From contig JADJCM010000001.1 in NCBI GenBank assembly GCA_016703225.1, forward strand, positions 806,001 to 870,000: a stretch of 64,000 nt of DNA. Reading direction: 5' to 3'. Positions 34,572 to 44,364 of the stretch are shown here, piece after piece (position 1 is the stretch's first letter; the number at the start of each line of letters is the position of its first letter). A model generated the notes under the pieces. The model was not told the DNA's origin. It did no database searches and worked only from the letters and a program-made list of their open reading frames with translations. The DNA comes from Lysobacterales bacterium (GTDB taxonomy: Bacteria > Pseudomonadota > Gammaproteobacteria > Xanthomonadales > Ahniellaceae). Made by a program: the position numbers and the translations under genes.

Positions 34572-35288
34572 ATGGATGCCCTGCGTGAGGATGCCATCGT
34601 CGAGGTGAACGCCGCACCCGTGCTGATCGAGGTGCATGGGCTGACCCGGCGCGTGGCCCTACCTGGCCGCGAGCTGACCATCCTCGACGACGTGTCGTTT
34701 CGCGTGCGCGCCGGCGAGTCGATGGCGATCGTCGGCGCGTCGGGCTCCGGCAAGTCCACCCTGCTCGCCCTGCTCGCCGGGCTCGATGTCGCCAGCAGCG
34801 GCGACGTGCGCATCGCCGGCACCGGCCTAGCCACGCTCGACGAGGACGCGCGCGCGAAGCTGCGCAGCGAGCGCATCGGCTTCGTGTTCCAGAACTTCCA
34901 GCTGCTGCCGGCGCTGACCGCACTCGAGAACGTGATGCTGCCGCTCGAACTCGCCGGCATCGACGATGCCGAGAGCCCGGCCCAAGCGATCCTCGGCCGC
35001 GTCGGCCTCGGCGAACGCCTCGACCACTATCCGCGCCAGCTCTCCGGCGGCGAGCAGCAGCGCGTCGCGATCGCGCGTGCCTTCGTGACGCGACCGCAGA
35101 TCCTGTTCGCCGACGAACCGACCGGCAACCTCGACACCGCCACCGGCAGCGTGATCGCCGAACTGCTGTTCGAACTGAACCAGGCCGAGGGCACCACCCT
35201 GATCCTGGTGACCCATGACGAACGCCTGGCCGCGCGCTGCGCGCGCCAGTTGCGCCTGGACGGCGGCCGCCTGGTGAGCCGCGCATGA
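34572..35288 (+). CDS. ybbA: ABC transporter ATP-binding protein, YbbA type
   Basis: 238 residues of the LolD/MacB-like family. Walker A GASGSGKSTLL near residue 60, Q-loop GFVFQNFQLLPALT, signature LSGGEQQRVAIARAF, Walker B ILFADEPTGNLD and switch THDE are intact. It overlaps the permease gene by 4 bp and is divergent from tesA, 42 bp between starts, a conserved arrangement in proteobacteria. Partner and substrate of the YbbA/YbbP system remain unsettled. Confidence 0.9.
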   Translation: MDALREDAIVEVNAAPVLIEVHGLTRRVALPGRELTILDDVSFRVRAGESMAIVGASGSGKSTLLALLAGLDVASSGDVRIAGTGLATLDEDARAKLRSERIGFVFQNFQLLPALTALENVMLPLELAGIDDAESPAQAILGRVGLGERLDHYPRQLSGGEQQRVAIARAFVTRPQILFADEPTGNLDTATGSVIAELLFELNQAEGTTLILVTHDERLAARCARQLRLDGGRLVSRA

Positions 35289-37792
35289 GGTCGACACGCT
35301 CGCTGCTGCGTCTTTCGTGGCGGCAGTTGCTGCGCGACCTCGCTTCTGGCGAGTTGCGCGTGTTGTTCGCGGCACTGGTACTCGCCGTGCTCGCGGTCAC
35401 CGCGGTCGGCTTCGTGACCGATCGCGCCACGCGCGCGCTGGCACTCGAAGCGAACCGCCTGCTCGGTGGCGACGCCGTGCTGCGTTCGGATTCGGCGATT
35501 GCACCGGCGCTGCGCGCGGCCGCGCAATCACCCGGGCTCGCGCACAGCGAAGTGTGGACCTTCAACAGCATGCTGCGCGCCGGCCCGGCCCTGAAACTCG
35601 GCGAGGTGCGCGCCCTCGGCGCCGACTACCCGCTGCGGGGCGAGTACCGCCTGCGCGACAAACACGGCGCGGAGCGCAGCCATCGCGGTGCCCCGCAGCG
35701 CGGCACGATCTGGCTGTCGCGCGCTGGTGCCGATGCACTCGGCGTCAGGATCGGCGACCGCATCACGCTGGGCCGCAGCGAGTTGCAGATCGCGGCCCTG
35801 GTCGTGCAGGAACCGGACGCGGTGCTCGACTATTTCAATACCGCGCCGAAGGTGTTCGTGTCGCTCGCCGAATCCGATGCCACTGGGCTGGTCCAGCCCG
35901 GTGCACGCATCACCTACCGTCTGGTCGTGGCCGGTGACGCCAACGTCGTCAGCGCCTTCGTCGCCACGCTGAAACCGCAGCTTGGTCGCGGACAACGTAT
36001 CGAAACCGCCGCCGACGCGCGGCCGGAAGTGCGCAACGCGCTGGATCGCGCCGACCGCTTCCTCGGCCTCGCGGCCTTGGTCTCGGTGGTGCTTGCCAGT
36101 GTCGCGGTGGCCATGGCCGCACGCCGCCATACTGCGCGCCACCTCGACGATGCCGCGGTGCTGCGTTGTCTCGGCGCCAGCCAGCGCGAGATCGCCAGCC
36201 TGCACCTGCTCGCCCTGCTGCTGCTGGCCGTGCTCGCCTCCACGCTCGGCATCACACTTGCATACGCGCTGCAGTCGTTCGCCGGCGACAGTCTGGAACG
36301 TACGCTCGGCATCAATGTGCCCGCCGCCGGCCCGCTGCCGGCCTTGTATGGCGCGGCGGTCGGCTTCACCGTGTTGATCAGCTTCGCGTTGCCGCCCGTG
36401 CTGGCGCTGCGCCGCGTGCCGGCACTGCGCGTATTGCGTCGGGACATCCCGCTGACCGAAACCAGCGCCATCGTCACCACCGTGGTCGGCCTGTGCGGCT
36501 TGGTCGCGCTGCTGTGGTGGAAATCCGGTTCGGCCGAACTCGCCACCAGCCTGCTCGGCGGCCTCGCACTCGCCTTCGTCGCACTCGCCCTGCTCGCCTC
36601 GCTGCTGGTCTCCGCGCTGCGTCTTCTGCGCAAGCGCCTGCGCGGCGCCTGGCGCTATGGGCTCGCGAACCTGTCGCGACGCGCAGCATCGAGCCTGGCG
36701 CAGATCGCTGCGCTCGGCCTCGGCCTGACCGTGCTGCTGCTGCTTGGACTGGTGCGTTCCGACCTGCTCGCGCGCTGGCGGGAGGCAATCCCCGCCAATG
36801 CGCCGAACCAGTTCGTCATCAACATCCAGCAGGACCAGCTCGAGGGCGTGCGCACCCTGCTCGCTGAGCAGGGCCTGCCGAGCACGCAACTGTTTCCGAT
36901 GGTGCGCGGCCGCCTGCTCGCGGTGAACGGCAGCGCGGTCAGCGGCGACGACTACGAGGCGCGCGGCGAGCGTGCGCGCCGACTGGCCGAGCGCGAATTC
37001 AATCTCAGTGCCAGCACCAGCTTCGGCGACGACAATGTCGCCACCGCCGGCCGACTGTGGAGCGCCGAGGACGCCGACCAGGCGCAATGGTCGGTCGAGG
37101 AAGGATTCGCGAAGTCGCTCGGCTGGAAGGTCGGTGACCACGTCGCGTTCGATGTCGGCGGCCAGCGCATCGAGGCGCCGATCACCAGCCTGCGCGCGGT
37201 CGACTGGGAGAGCTTCCGCCCGAACTTCTTCGTGATCGGCACGCCAGCGACGATCGCGAAACTGCCCGCCAGCTACATCACCAGCCTGCATCTGCCCGAG
37301 CACGAGCGCGGCGCCGTGAATGCACTGGTCGAAAGTTTCCCGAACCTCAGCGTGATCGACATCGGGGCGGTGCTGGCGCAAGTGAAGGGCACCACCGACC
37401 AGGTCACCGAAGTGGTCGAGCTGGTGTTCCTGTTCACGCTCGCGGCCGGCGTGCTGGTGCTGGTTGCCGCCATCCACGCCACCCAGGACGAACGCCTGCG
37501 CGAAGGCGCGGTGATGCGCGTGCTCGGCGCACGCCGCGCGCAGTTGCGATTCGCCCAGCTGTCCGAGTTCCTGGTGATCGGCTTGATCGCCGCGTTCGTC
37601 GCGGTGATCGCCGCCAACGGCATCGCCGGCAGCATCGCCACCCGCGTGTTCGATCTGCCCTGGACGCCGAACCTGCGCCTCAGCCTCGAAGTTGCCGCGA
37701 CCGGCATCGCGCTGGTCGCGCTCGCCGGCTGGTTCACCACCCGCCGCACCGTCGCCGCACCGCCATCGGAGACGTTAAGGGCGTTGGGGTGA
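35285..37792 (+). CDS. ybbP: FtsX-family ABC permease, YbbP type
   Basis: 835 residues. One N-terminal membrane helix (VLFAALVLAVLAVTAVGFV) precedes a large periplasmic domain; then groups of helices around residues 255-420 and 700-825 typical for YbbP-type permeases with two FtsX repeats (e.g. FLFTLAAGVLVLVAAIHATQDERLREGAVMRVLGA). Such mechanotransmission permeases act without classical transport. The last ~520 bp are overlapped on the other strand by the run-on RAYT frame. Confidence 0.9.
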   Translation: MRSTRSLLRLSWRQLLRDLASGELRVLFAALVLAVLAVTAVGFVTDRATRALALEANRLLGGDAVLRSDSAIAPALRAAAQSPGLAHSEVWTFNSMLRAGPALKLGEVRALGADYPLRGEYRLRDKHGAERSHRGAPQRGTIWLSRAGADALGVRIGDRITLGRSELQIAALVVQEPDAVLDYFNTAPKVFVSLAESDATGLVQPGARITYRLVVAGDANVVSAFVATLKPQLGRGQRIETAADARPEVRNALDRADRFLGLAALVSVVLASVAVAMAARRHTARHLDDAAVLRCLGASQREIASLHLLALLLLAVLASTLGITLAYALQSFAGDSLERTLGINVPAAGPLPALYGAAVGFTVLISFALPPVLALRRVPALRVLRRDIPLTETSAIVTTVVGLCGLVALLWWKSGSAELATSLLGGLALAFVALALLASLLVSALRLLRKRLRGAWRYGLANLSRRAASSLAQIAALGLGLTVLLLLGLVRSDLLARWREAIPANAPNQFVINIQQDQLEGVRTLLAEQGLPSTQLFPMVRGRLLAVNGSAVSGDDYEARGERARRLAEREFNLSASTSFGDDNVATAGRLWSAEDADQAQWSVEEGFAKSLGWKVGDHVAFDVGGQRIEAPITSLRAVDWESFRPNFFVIGTPATIAKLPASYITSLHLPEHERGAVNALVESFPNLSVIDIGAVLAQVKGTTDQVTEVVELVFLFTLAAGVLVLVAAIHATQDERLREGAVMRVLGARRAQLRFAQLSEFLVIGLIAAFVAVIAANGIAGSIATRVFDLPWTPNLRLSLEVAATGIALVALAGWFTTRRTVAAPPSETLRALG

Positions 37793-38433
37793 TCGGGGCG
37801 ATGTAGGAGCGACCCCGGTCGCGACCGGTGACGCGATGCAACCGGTGTTCGCGATGCGGTGTTATCGCGATGATCGTGCGTTGCGGCGTCGATGGTCGCG
37901 ACCGGGGTCGCTCCTACGTCGCAGGGGTGATGCGACCGGGGGGTCATCCGGGTGTGCCCGGTCCACACCGTGTCCCAATACGCATAATCACCGAGGCGCT
38001 GCACCAGGCCGGCACGCACCGGATTGCCGACGATGTAGCGCGCGGCCAAGCGCACGTCGCGCCAGCTGCGCAAGGCGCGATCATGGAAGGCAGGGGCCCA
38101 CATCGGTCCTTCCACGCCCACGACATGATTCGCCGCCCGTGCGCTTACGCCCTTCAATCGTGCAACGACGCCTGACAGCGGTTCTGATTCGCCCAGTTCG
38201 ATCAACCAGTGCGCGTGGTCCGGCATCAACACCCAAGCCAGCAGACGCGCATCGGCCAGCGCTTCCCGAGTCAGGAAACACCGGCACACGCTGGCCGCGA
38301 TCTCGAAATCGGCGAACCGGGGCTGGCGAGCCAAGGTCGTGGTGGTCACCAGATAGGTGCCGTGGATCAGCGATTCACGGCCTTCGCGCAGTGCACGGTG
38401 CCCGGCAGGCAGTTCGATGCGAAAATGGTTCAT
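37273..38433 (-). CDS. REP-associated tyrosine transposase (RAYT), frame without a proper stop
   Basis: The ATG at 38433 (MNHFRIELPAGHRAL) starts a Y1 (IS200-like) transposase: GTYLVTTTT strand, VLMPDHAHWLIELG with the HxH metal motif near residue 73, and RYIVGNPVRAGLV with the catalytic Tyr near residue 132. The conserved domain ends at YWDTVW about position 37965, where family members normally stop. Here the frame stays open through the adjoining REP pair and on, antisense to ybbP, to 37273 (386 codons). Only 37965-38433 is believable as functional protein. REP pairs lie on both sides. RAYTs nick and move REP palindromes. Confidence 0.8.
   Translation of the reverse strand: MNHFRIELPAGHRALREGRESLIHGTYLVTTTTLARQPRFADFEIAASVCRCFLTREALADARLLAWVLMPDHAHWLIELGESEPLSGVVARLKGVSARAANHVVGVEGPMWAPAFHDRALRSWRDVRLAARYIVGNPVRAGLVQRLGDYAYWDTVWTGHTRMTPRSHHPCDVGATPVATIDAATHDHRDNTASRTPVASRHRSRPGSLLHRPDHPNALNVSDGGAATVRRVVNQPASATSAMPVAATSRLRRRFGVQGRSNTRVAMLPAMPLAAITATNAAIKPITRNSDSWANRNCARRAPSTRITAPSRRRSSWVAWMAATSTSTPAASVNRNTSSTTSVTWSVVPFTCASTAPMSITLRFGKLSTSAFTAPRSCSGRCRLVM
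37803..37917. repeat. REP pair downstream of RAYT
   Basis: Two inverted copies of the GTAGGAGCGACCCCGGTCGC sequence in head-to-head orientation, same family as 8189 and 38526. It lies between the ybbP stop and the end of the RAYT domain. Confidence 0.88.
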
Positions 38434-38525
38434 GCCGCACAGATCGCCGGTCGCCGTCACGCGATTCGTGAGGCCACGTCGGAAATCCGGATGCGAAAAA
38501 TCGCAGCGCGGTGTCCACAGGGCCC

Positions 38526-38640
38526 GTAGGAGCGACCCCGGTCGCGACCGGTGACGCCGCGCAATCGGTGTTCGCGATGCGACGTGGTCGCGACAATCGA
38601 ACGACGCGGCGTCACCGGTCGCGACCGGGGTCGCTCCTAC
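38526..38640. repeat. REP pair upstream of RAYT
   Basis: A second inverted pair with the same 20-bp arms, 92 bp before the RAYT start. Together with 37803-37917 it frames the transposase gene, the arrangement of an autonomous REP unit. Confidence 0.88.
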
Positions 38641-38656
38641 GGGCGCTGTAGGTGGC

Positions 38657-41572
38657 CTACGGCACCCACCGTGCCAGATACAGGTCGGTGTCGCGTTCGC
38701 CTTCCTTGTTGGCGCGGTTGCTGGCGAACACCAGCCACCGGCCGTCGGGGGAGAACATCGGGAAGCCGTCGAAGCTCGGCGCGCTGGTGATGCGTTCGTC
38801 GCCGCCGTCGAAGCGCACGATGCGCAGGTCGAACTCGCGGGCGTTGGCGCCGACATTGGTTGCGTAGATCACGCCCTTGCCGTCCGGTGTGGGATACGGC
38901 GCGAAGCTGCCGACACCGTGGCGGGTCAACTGTTTCACGTTGCCGCCGTCGGCGTCCATCACGAACAGTTCGAGCTTGCTCGGGCGCACCAGGCCCTGCT
39001 TGAGCAGGCCTTCGTAATCGGCGAGTTCTCCACCCTCGGGGCGCGAGGCGCGCCAGATGATCTTCGAACAATCCGGCGTGAAGAACGCGCCGCCGTCGTA
39101 ACCGGGCAGGCTGGTCAACTGCTTCACGTTGCCGCCATCGCGATCGGCGACATAGAGATCGAGATCGCCGTTGCGGGTGCTGGTGAACAGGATGCGGCCA
39201 TCCTTGAAGCACTCGGTCGCCTCGGCGTCGTATCCGGGTCCGCTGATCAGCGGCGTGGTCTTGCCGTGGGCGTCGCGGCGCACGATGTCGAAGCTGTCGT
39301 AGATCGCCCACACGTAACCTTGCGAGTAGTCGGGCTTGGGCGGACAAGTCGGACCGGCGGCTTCGGTGGTCGCATAGATCAGCGAGTCGCCGTGCGGATA
39401 GTCGAAGTAGCCGCAGGTGGTGCGGCCCTGGCCGCTCGAGACCAGCTCAGCCTTGCCGCTGTCGAGGTCGAGCACGTATTGCGCATCGCAGTCGCCGTCG
39501 CGCGGCGTGCGCTGGAAGCTGAGCTTGCGCCCGTCCGGCGACCAGTACGCCTCGGCATTGTCGCCGCCGAAGGTGAGGCGACGCAGGTCGGCGAGGTGCG
39601 GCTCGTCGGCGCGCATCAGCTCGGGCGCGGCCTTGCCGGCGCGCGGGCGCCAGTCGCCTGCGGCCGCGGCATCGACACCGACCTCGAAGCTGGCGTGCTG
39701 CACCGGCGCGGTCGCCGCGGCCCCTGCCGGCGGATGCGCAGCCGGCGCCGCTTCACCCGGCCGCTGCGACAGCGTCGCGCGCAGTTTCACTTCCTGGCCA
39801 TCACGCTTGACGACGATGTCGATGGTGTCGCCCGGCTTGTGCTCGCGCAGCACGAAGGTCATGTCGTAAAGGTTGTTGATGGTGATGCCGGCCATGCCGA
39901 TGATCACGTCGCCCTTGCGCACGCCGCCCTTCTCGGCCGGACTGTTCGGGCGCACGTCGCTGAGCTTGACGCCGCCGGTGGTCGCTTCCATCGCCGAGTA
40001 GTCCGGCACCGAACCGAAGTAGGCGCCATACCCGCGGCTGTCGCCGGCCGTCGGTGCCGCCGCGCTGGTGCGCGCGTAATCGAGGCGTGCCCCGACGCGT
40101 GCGCCATCGGCGAGTGCCGCGGTGATGCGCGCAACATGGGCGCCACCTTCGAGATTGAGCAGGGGCGCATCGTCCTCGGGCGAGTGGTACTGCTCGTGCG
40201 CGCCAGTGAACAGATGCACCACCGGCACGCCGCTGGCGTAGAAACTGGAATGATCGCTGGGTCCGTAGCCGTCGCCGCCGGCGCTGATCATCACCTCGGG
40301 CGCGACCTTGTTCGCGGCCGCGACCAGCGCGTCCCAGCCGGTCGAACTGTCGGCACCGAGGATGTTGAGCTTGTGCTCGTGCATGCGCCCGACCATGTCG
40401 AGGTTGATCATGGCCGCGACGTCGCCGATCTTGCCGCTCGGCAGATGCTCGACGAACCAGGCGCTGCCGCCGAGTCCGATCTCCTCGGCCGAGAAACCGA
40501 CGAAGAGCAGCGAGCGGCGATCGGGGGAGAGCTTTCCCAACTGGGACTCCTGCTCAACCAACAAACGCGCCGCACACAACATGCCGGCCACGCCCGAGGC
40601 GTTGTCGTCGGCGCCGTTGTGGATCTCGTGGCGATCGGGGGCACGGCTGCTGGGTCCGCCCATGCCGAGATGGTCAAAGTGCGCGCCGACCACGACGACC
40701 TCGTTCGCGAGTGCACCGCGACCGGGCCACACGCCGACCACGTTCTGGGTCTTGGCGATCACCGCATGCAGGTCGACGCGACCGCTGACGCGACGGTCCT
40801 TCACTGCGAACGAGTCCGACTTGTAACTGGTGTCGATCGCCGCCTGCGCCTTCGCGAGCGTGGTGCCGTTCGCGAGCAGCCAGCGATCGGCGAGGGCGCG
40901 CGTGACCTGCAGCACCGGGATGCCGGCGTCCGACAACGGCCCCATGGTCTTCAGCGGCGGCAGCTTGTCGGGTTCGTCCGCGGTCTGCGGCGGCGAGACC
41001 AGGATCAACGCGACCGCACCGGCTTCGCGCGCCTGGATCGCCTTCGCGCGCAGGTCGGAGTAACGCGTCGGCTTCTTGCCGTCGAACGGAGACTTCTCAT
41101 CGTTCTCGCCCGGCTCGAAGCGCAGCGCGAGCACGGCCTTGCCTTTGACGTCGAGCCCGGCGTAATCGTCGTAGTTCAAATCCTTGGCACGAATGCCGTA
41201 ACCGACGAAGACCAGCTCGCCGGAGAATTCACCCGACTTCGCGAAACCGAGCGGCGTCCAGTCGCTGCCGTAGACGGCGTCCTGCAAGCTGTTGTGTTCG
41301 CCGACGCGGATGCCGGTGTTGGCGTCGAAGGGCTGCATGCGTCCCTGTGCCGGCGCCTGCAGTCCGATTGCATCCATCCACTCGGCGATCGCGAGTGCGG
41401 CCATGTCGTTGCCCTTGCTGCCGGTGCCGCGGCCTTCCATCGCGTCGTCGGCGAGGGTGTGTGTGACTTCGCGGAAACAGGCTGCGGGATCGGCCGCCAC
41501 GGTCGCGGCCACGACCGTGGTCGTGGCCAGTGCCAGCGCGATGGTGAACGACAACAAGCGGTGAAGCGGCAT
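38657..41572 (-). CDS. Secreted M28 peptidase with PDZ and PD40 beta-propeller regions
   Basis: The ATG at 41572 gives 971 residues with a signal peptide (FTIALALATTTVVAATVA). Residues ~50-500: M28 aminopeptidase with an inserted PA domain; zinc ligands in VVGAHFDHLG, NGADDNASGVAG, FSAEEIGLGGS, NLDMVGR and PSDHSSFYASG. Residues ~520-610: PDZ domain (GGVRKGDVIIGMAGI). Residues ~660-970: repeated PD40/TolB-like blades (YWSPDGRKLSFQRT, FKDGRILFTSTRNGDLDLYVAD, FSPDGRWLVFASNR). It probably hydrolyses peptides in the periplasm or outside. Combination seen in other xanthomonad-type genomes. Confidence 0.88.
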   Translation of the reverse strand: MPLHRLLSFTIALALATTTVVAATVAADPAACFREVTHTLADDAMEGRGTGSKGNDMAALAIAEWMDAIGLQAPAQGRMQPFDANTGIRVGEHNSLQDAVYGSDWTPLGFAKSGEFSGELVFVGYGIRAKDLNYDDYAGLDVKGKAVLALRFEPGENDEKSPFDGKKPTRYSDLRAKAIQAREAGAVALILVSPPQTADEPDKLPPLKTMGPLSDAGIPVLQVTRALADRWLLANGTTLAKAQAAIDTSYKSDSFAVKDRRVSGRVDLHAVIAKTQNVVGVWPGRGALANEVVVVGAHFDHLGMGGPSSRAPDRHEIHNGADDNASGVAGMLCAARLLVEQESQLGKLSPDRRSLLFVGFSAEEIGLGGSAWFVEHLPSGKIGDVAAMINLDMVGRMHEHKLNILGADSSTGWDALVAAANKVAPEVMISAGGDGYGPSDHSSFYASGVPVVHLFTGAHEQYHSPEDDAPLLNLEGGAHVARITAALADGARVGARLDYARTSAAAPTAGDSRGYGAYFGSVPDYSAMEATTGGVKLSDVRPNSPAEKGGVRKGDVIIGMAGITINNLYDMTFVLREHKPGDTIDIVVKRDGQEVKLRATLSQRPGEAAPAAHPPAGAAATAPVQHASFEVGVDAAAAGDWRPRAGKAAPELMRADEPHLADLRRLTFGGDNAEAYWSPDGRKLSFQRTPRDGDCDAQYVLDLDSGKAELVSSGQGRTTCGYFDYPHGDSLIYATTEAAGPTCPPKPDYSQGYVWAIYDSFDIVRRDAHGKTTPLISGPGYDAEATECFKDGRILFTSTRNGDLDLYVADRDGGNVKQLTSLPGYDGGAFFTPDCSKIIWRASRPEGGELADYEGLLKQGLVRPSKLELFVMDADGGNVKQLTRHGVGSFAPYPTPDGKGVIYATNVGANAREFDLRIVRFDGGDERITSAPSFDGFPMFSPDGRWLVFASNRANKEGERDTDLYLARWVP

Positions 41573-41667
41573 CGGTCCGACTCCGGCAATCGAAAGTGCC
41601 AGCCTATCAGCCACGCGCGTGGCGCCGCTGTGACGGTTGGCGTTGGTTGCGCTGGTCCAGGAAAGAG

Positions 41668-44040
41668 TCACCGCGCCTTGAGCGCGACCGCTGTGCGCTC
41701 GCGCCAGCGCGCAGCCTGCGCGGGCCGGCGCCAGGCCTCATACAGCAGCACCAGTTCCTGCGCGACTTTTTCCGCGCCGGCGAAGTGGCGATCCTCGCTG
41801 CCGAGCTTGCCTTGGTAGGCGGCGAGCAGCCACGACTCGGCTTCGGCGTATTGGCCGCGGTCGCGCAGCAACTTGCCCAGACCGGCGCGGCGTTCGACGC
41901 AGCCGGGGTGGTCGGCGCCGCGCAGCGCGTCGCACATCGGGATGTACTCGCGGAACGCGGCTTCGGCCCGCGCCACTGCACCGGCGCGCATCGCAGTGGC
42001 GGCCAGGTTGCCGATCGCGATCAGCGTGTCTGGGTGGCGTTCGCCGAGGGTCCGGCGACGGATCGCGAGGATCTCCTCGCATTGCACCAGCGCCTCGGCG
42101 GCGCGGCCAAGCATGCTCATCGCGCCGATGATGTTGCTGCGGATGATCAGCGTGTTCGGGTGCTCGGCGCCGTAGTACGCCACGTATCGGGGCAACACCG
42201 CCTCCGAGACCGCGAGCGACTCGTCGTAGCGCTTGGCCAGGAACAGCGTCGCACCGAAGTCGCCCCTGAGTTCCATCAGGTCGAAGTCGTCGGCATCGAC
42301 GCGCCGCTCGCGTGCCGCGATCAGTGCACCGTGAATGGCGATCGCGGCGTCGTGGTCGCCGGCGGTCGAGTCGGCCAGCGCGACCTGGGTGAGCAGGGCC
42401 TCGAACGGCGCGGTGTCGTGGGCCAGCGCCTCGGCGGCACGCAGGGTGTCGCGCCCGAGACGACGCGCGGCCTCGATGTCGCCGCCCTCGCGCAGCCGCT
42501 TCACGAGACGCACGGCGCTGATCAGCGAGTCTGCGTCGGCGATGCCGAACAAGCGCCGCTGTTGCTCCAGCACCCGGTTCAACAACTCTGGCTCGATCTT
42601 GCCCCGTTCGGATTCCCCACGCGCGTTTGCGGTCTCCGAGGCCAGACGCAGCAGGGCGCGGGCGTCGGGCGGGAGGCGGGCCTGCGCGGCGGCGTATTCG
42701 GTCTCGGCGATCGCGACTGCCTTGTCGGGCTCGCCCAGGTTGACCAGCGTCTCGACCAGAGTGGCGGCGATTTCGGCGCGCACCTGCGGCGCATCGCCGA
42801 GGTCGGTGGCCAGGCGCTGGCCGGCCTGTTCCAGAACCAGGCGCATCAGCGTCCGATCCAGCCCCTGGGCGCGTCCCGGGCTGACCCCGGACAACACCGA
42901 CGACAGGAACTGCGAAGCACGCGCGGCCTTGTCGCGCTCGGCGACCACCGCATCGCGTTGCGTGCGCCAGACCAGGCCGCTGGCGAGCAAGCCGAGCAGC
43001 ACCGCGGCACTCACCGCGAGCGGCAGGCGGTTGCGCTCGAGGAAGCGGCCGAGGTGATACAGGCGACTGCCCTGGCGTGCACGCACCGGCAGGCGCTGCA
43101 GGTGGCGTTCGATGTCCTCGACCAGTTCCTCGACGCCGGCATAGCGCCGCGCGGGATCGGTGCGCAGGGCCTTGAGCACGATCGCATCCAGATCGCCGCG
43201 CAGGCGCCGCGCCCTGGCTGCAGGCAACGGGCGCAGGCTCGGCGGCAGCGGCTCATGACCGCGGATCGCCTCGATCAGGCCGACCGAGTCATCGCCGTTC
43301 GCGTTGCCGTCCGCATCGTAGGGCGCCGAGCGGGTGAGTAGTTCGTAGAGAATCACGCCGAGCGCATAGACATCGACGCTGACGCCGCTGTGTCCGGAGA
43401 ACTGTTCGGGCGCCGCGTAACGCGGCGTCATCAAGCGACGATCGGCGCGGGTCTCGTCGCGACCGCCCTCGCCGATCACCTTGGCGATGCCGAAGTCGAG
43501 CAGCTTGGGCTCGCCGTGCGCATCGACCAGGATGTTGCCGGGCTTGAGGTCGCGATGCACCACCAGCATGCGGTGCGCCGCCTGCACCGCACGACAGACC
43601 TTGGCGAACAGCCGCAGGCGCGCGACCAGGTCAAGCTGGTGTTGCTCGCACCAGTGATCGATGCGCTCGCCCTCGACCAGTTCCATCACCAGGTAGGGCG
43701 TGCCGTCGACGAGCGTGCCGCCGTCGAGCAGACGGGCGATGTAGGGATGGTCGAGCTGCGCCAGGATGCGTTGCTCGGCGGCGAAGCGTCGCGCCCACTC
43801 GTTGGCGTCGGCGTCGCTCGCGCGTAGCAACTTGACCGCCACCGCCTGCGCGAAGTCGCCCGCGTCGCGTTGCGCGCGATAGACGCTGCCCATGCCGCCG
43901 CTGGCGATCAGGGATTCGATGCGCCAATGCCCGACCTGCAGCCCGATGCGCGCGTCGGCCTGCGGCAAGCTCGCCGCCACCCGACACAGCCCGCCAATCC
44001 GCGCGCTGCGATCGGAAGGTTCAGTGATCGGTTCGGCCAT
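41668..44040 (-). CDS. Ser/Thr protein kinase with C-terminal TPR-like region
   Basis: 790 residues from ATG 44040. Residues ~35-300 form a Hanks-type kinase: glycine loop IASGGMGSVYRA, Lys in AVAVKLLRA, catalytic VVHRDLKPGNILVD, DFGIAK, and APEQFSG. One membrane helix (LPLAVSAAVLLGLLASGLVW) near residue 345 anchors it; the outside ~420 residues are TPR-like helices of the kind fused to kinases in this order (YYGAEHPNTLIIRSNIIGAM, LGERHPDTLIAIGNLAATAM). Ligand and substrates unknown. It lies 95 bp upstream of the M28 peptidase gene on the same strand. Confidence 0.88.
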   Translation of the reverse strand: MAEPITEPSDRSARIGGLCRVAASLPQADARIGLQVGHWRIESLIASGGMGSVYRAQRDAGDFAQAVAVKLLRASDADANEWARRFAAEQRILAQLDHPYIARLLDGGTLVDGTPYLVMELVEGERIDHWCEQHQLDLVARLRLFAKVCRAVQAAHRMLVVHRDLKPGNILVDAHGEPKLLDFGIAKVIGEGGRDETRADRRLMTPRYAAPEQFSGHSGVSVDVYALGVILYELLTRSAPYDADGNANGDDSVGLIEAIRGHEPLPPSLRPLPAARARRLRGDLDAIVLKALRTDPARRYAGVEELVEDIERHLQRLPVRARQGSRLYHLGRFLERNRLPLAVSAAVLLGLLASGLVWRTQRDAVVAERDKAARASQFLSSVLSGVSPGRAQGLDRTLMRLVLEQAGQRLATDLGDAPQVRAEIAATLVETLVNLGEPDKAVAIAETEYAAAQARLPPDARALLRLASETANARGESERGKIEPELLNRVLEQQRRLFGIADADSLISAVRLVKRLREGGDIEAARRLGRDTLRAAEALAHDTAPFEALLTQVALADSTAGDHDAAIAIHGALIAARERRVDADDFDLMELRGDFGATLFLAKRYDESLAVSEAVLPRYVAYYGAEHPNTLIIRSNIIGAMSMLGRAAEALVQCEEILAIRRRTLGERHPDTLIAIGNLAATAMRAGAVARAEAAFREYIPMCDALRGADHPGCVERRAGLGKLLRDRGQYAEAESWLLAAYQGKLGSEDRHFAGAEKVAQELVLLYEAWRRPAQAARWRERTAVALKAR

Positions 44041-44140
44041 CGCGAAGCACCCCTGCGACGATGCGGCACTGTAGCGGTGCGAGCTATCCCGTGTCGCGCG
44101 ATGGCGTTGCGCGATGCGCGCGGCCAGCGCAAGGCGGGCG

Positions 44141-44250
44141 GCCACGGGGGGCCTCCCCTACGCGGTCGCCGCGATGCGGTCGGGATCGGTGCCGCGGGTC
44201 CCGACCGATCCACACGTCCCCACGCACCGGTAGGGGCAGCCTCCCGTGGC
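44141..44250. repeat. Second-type inverted repeat pair (GCCACGGG...CCCCTAC)
   Basis: Arms at 44141-44161 (GCCACGGGGGGCCTCCCCTAC on one strand is 21 bases, so only the ends are noted: GCCACGGG and CCCCTAC) and 44230-44250 are near-perfect reverse complements across a 68-bp spacer. This fills most of the gene-free stretch 44041-44364 between the kinase and rhodanese genes. The arms are not related to the GTAGGAGCGACC family except for the (C)CTAC edge. Nothing else is seen in the gap. Confidence 0.6.
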
Positions 44251-44364
44251 TGCCCAAGCCACACGTCCACCGCACCACCCCCCGTAGCTGCCCAGGCACT
44301 TGTCGCCCGCTTTCGTGACAGTGAGACTCGACCCGCGCCAGCGGGCGCGCGGAGGAGCATGCGC

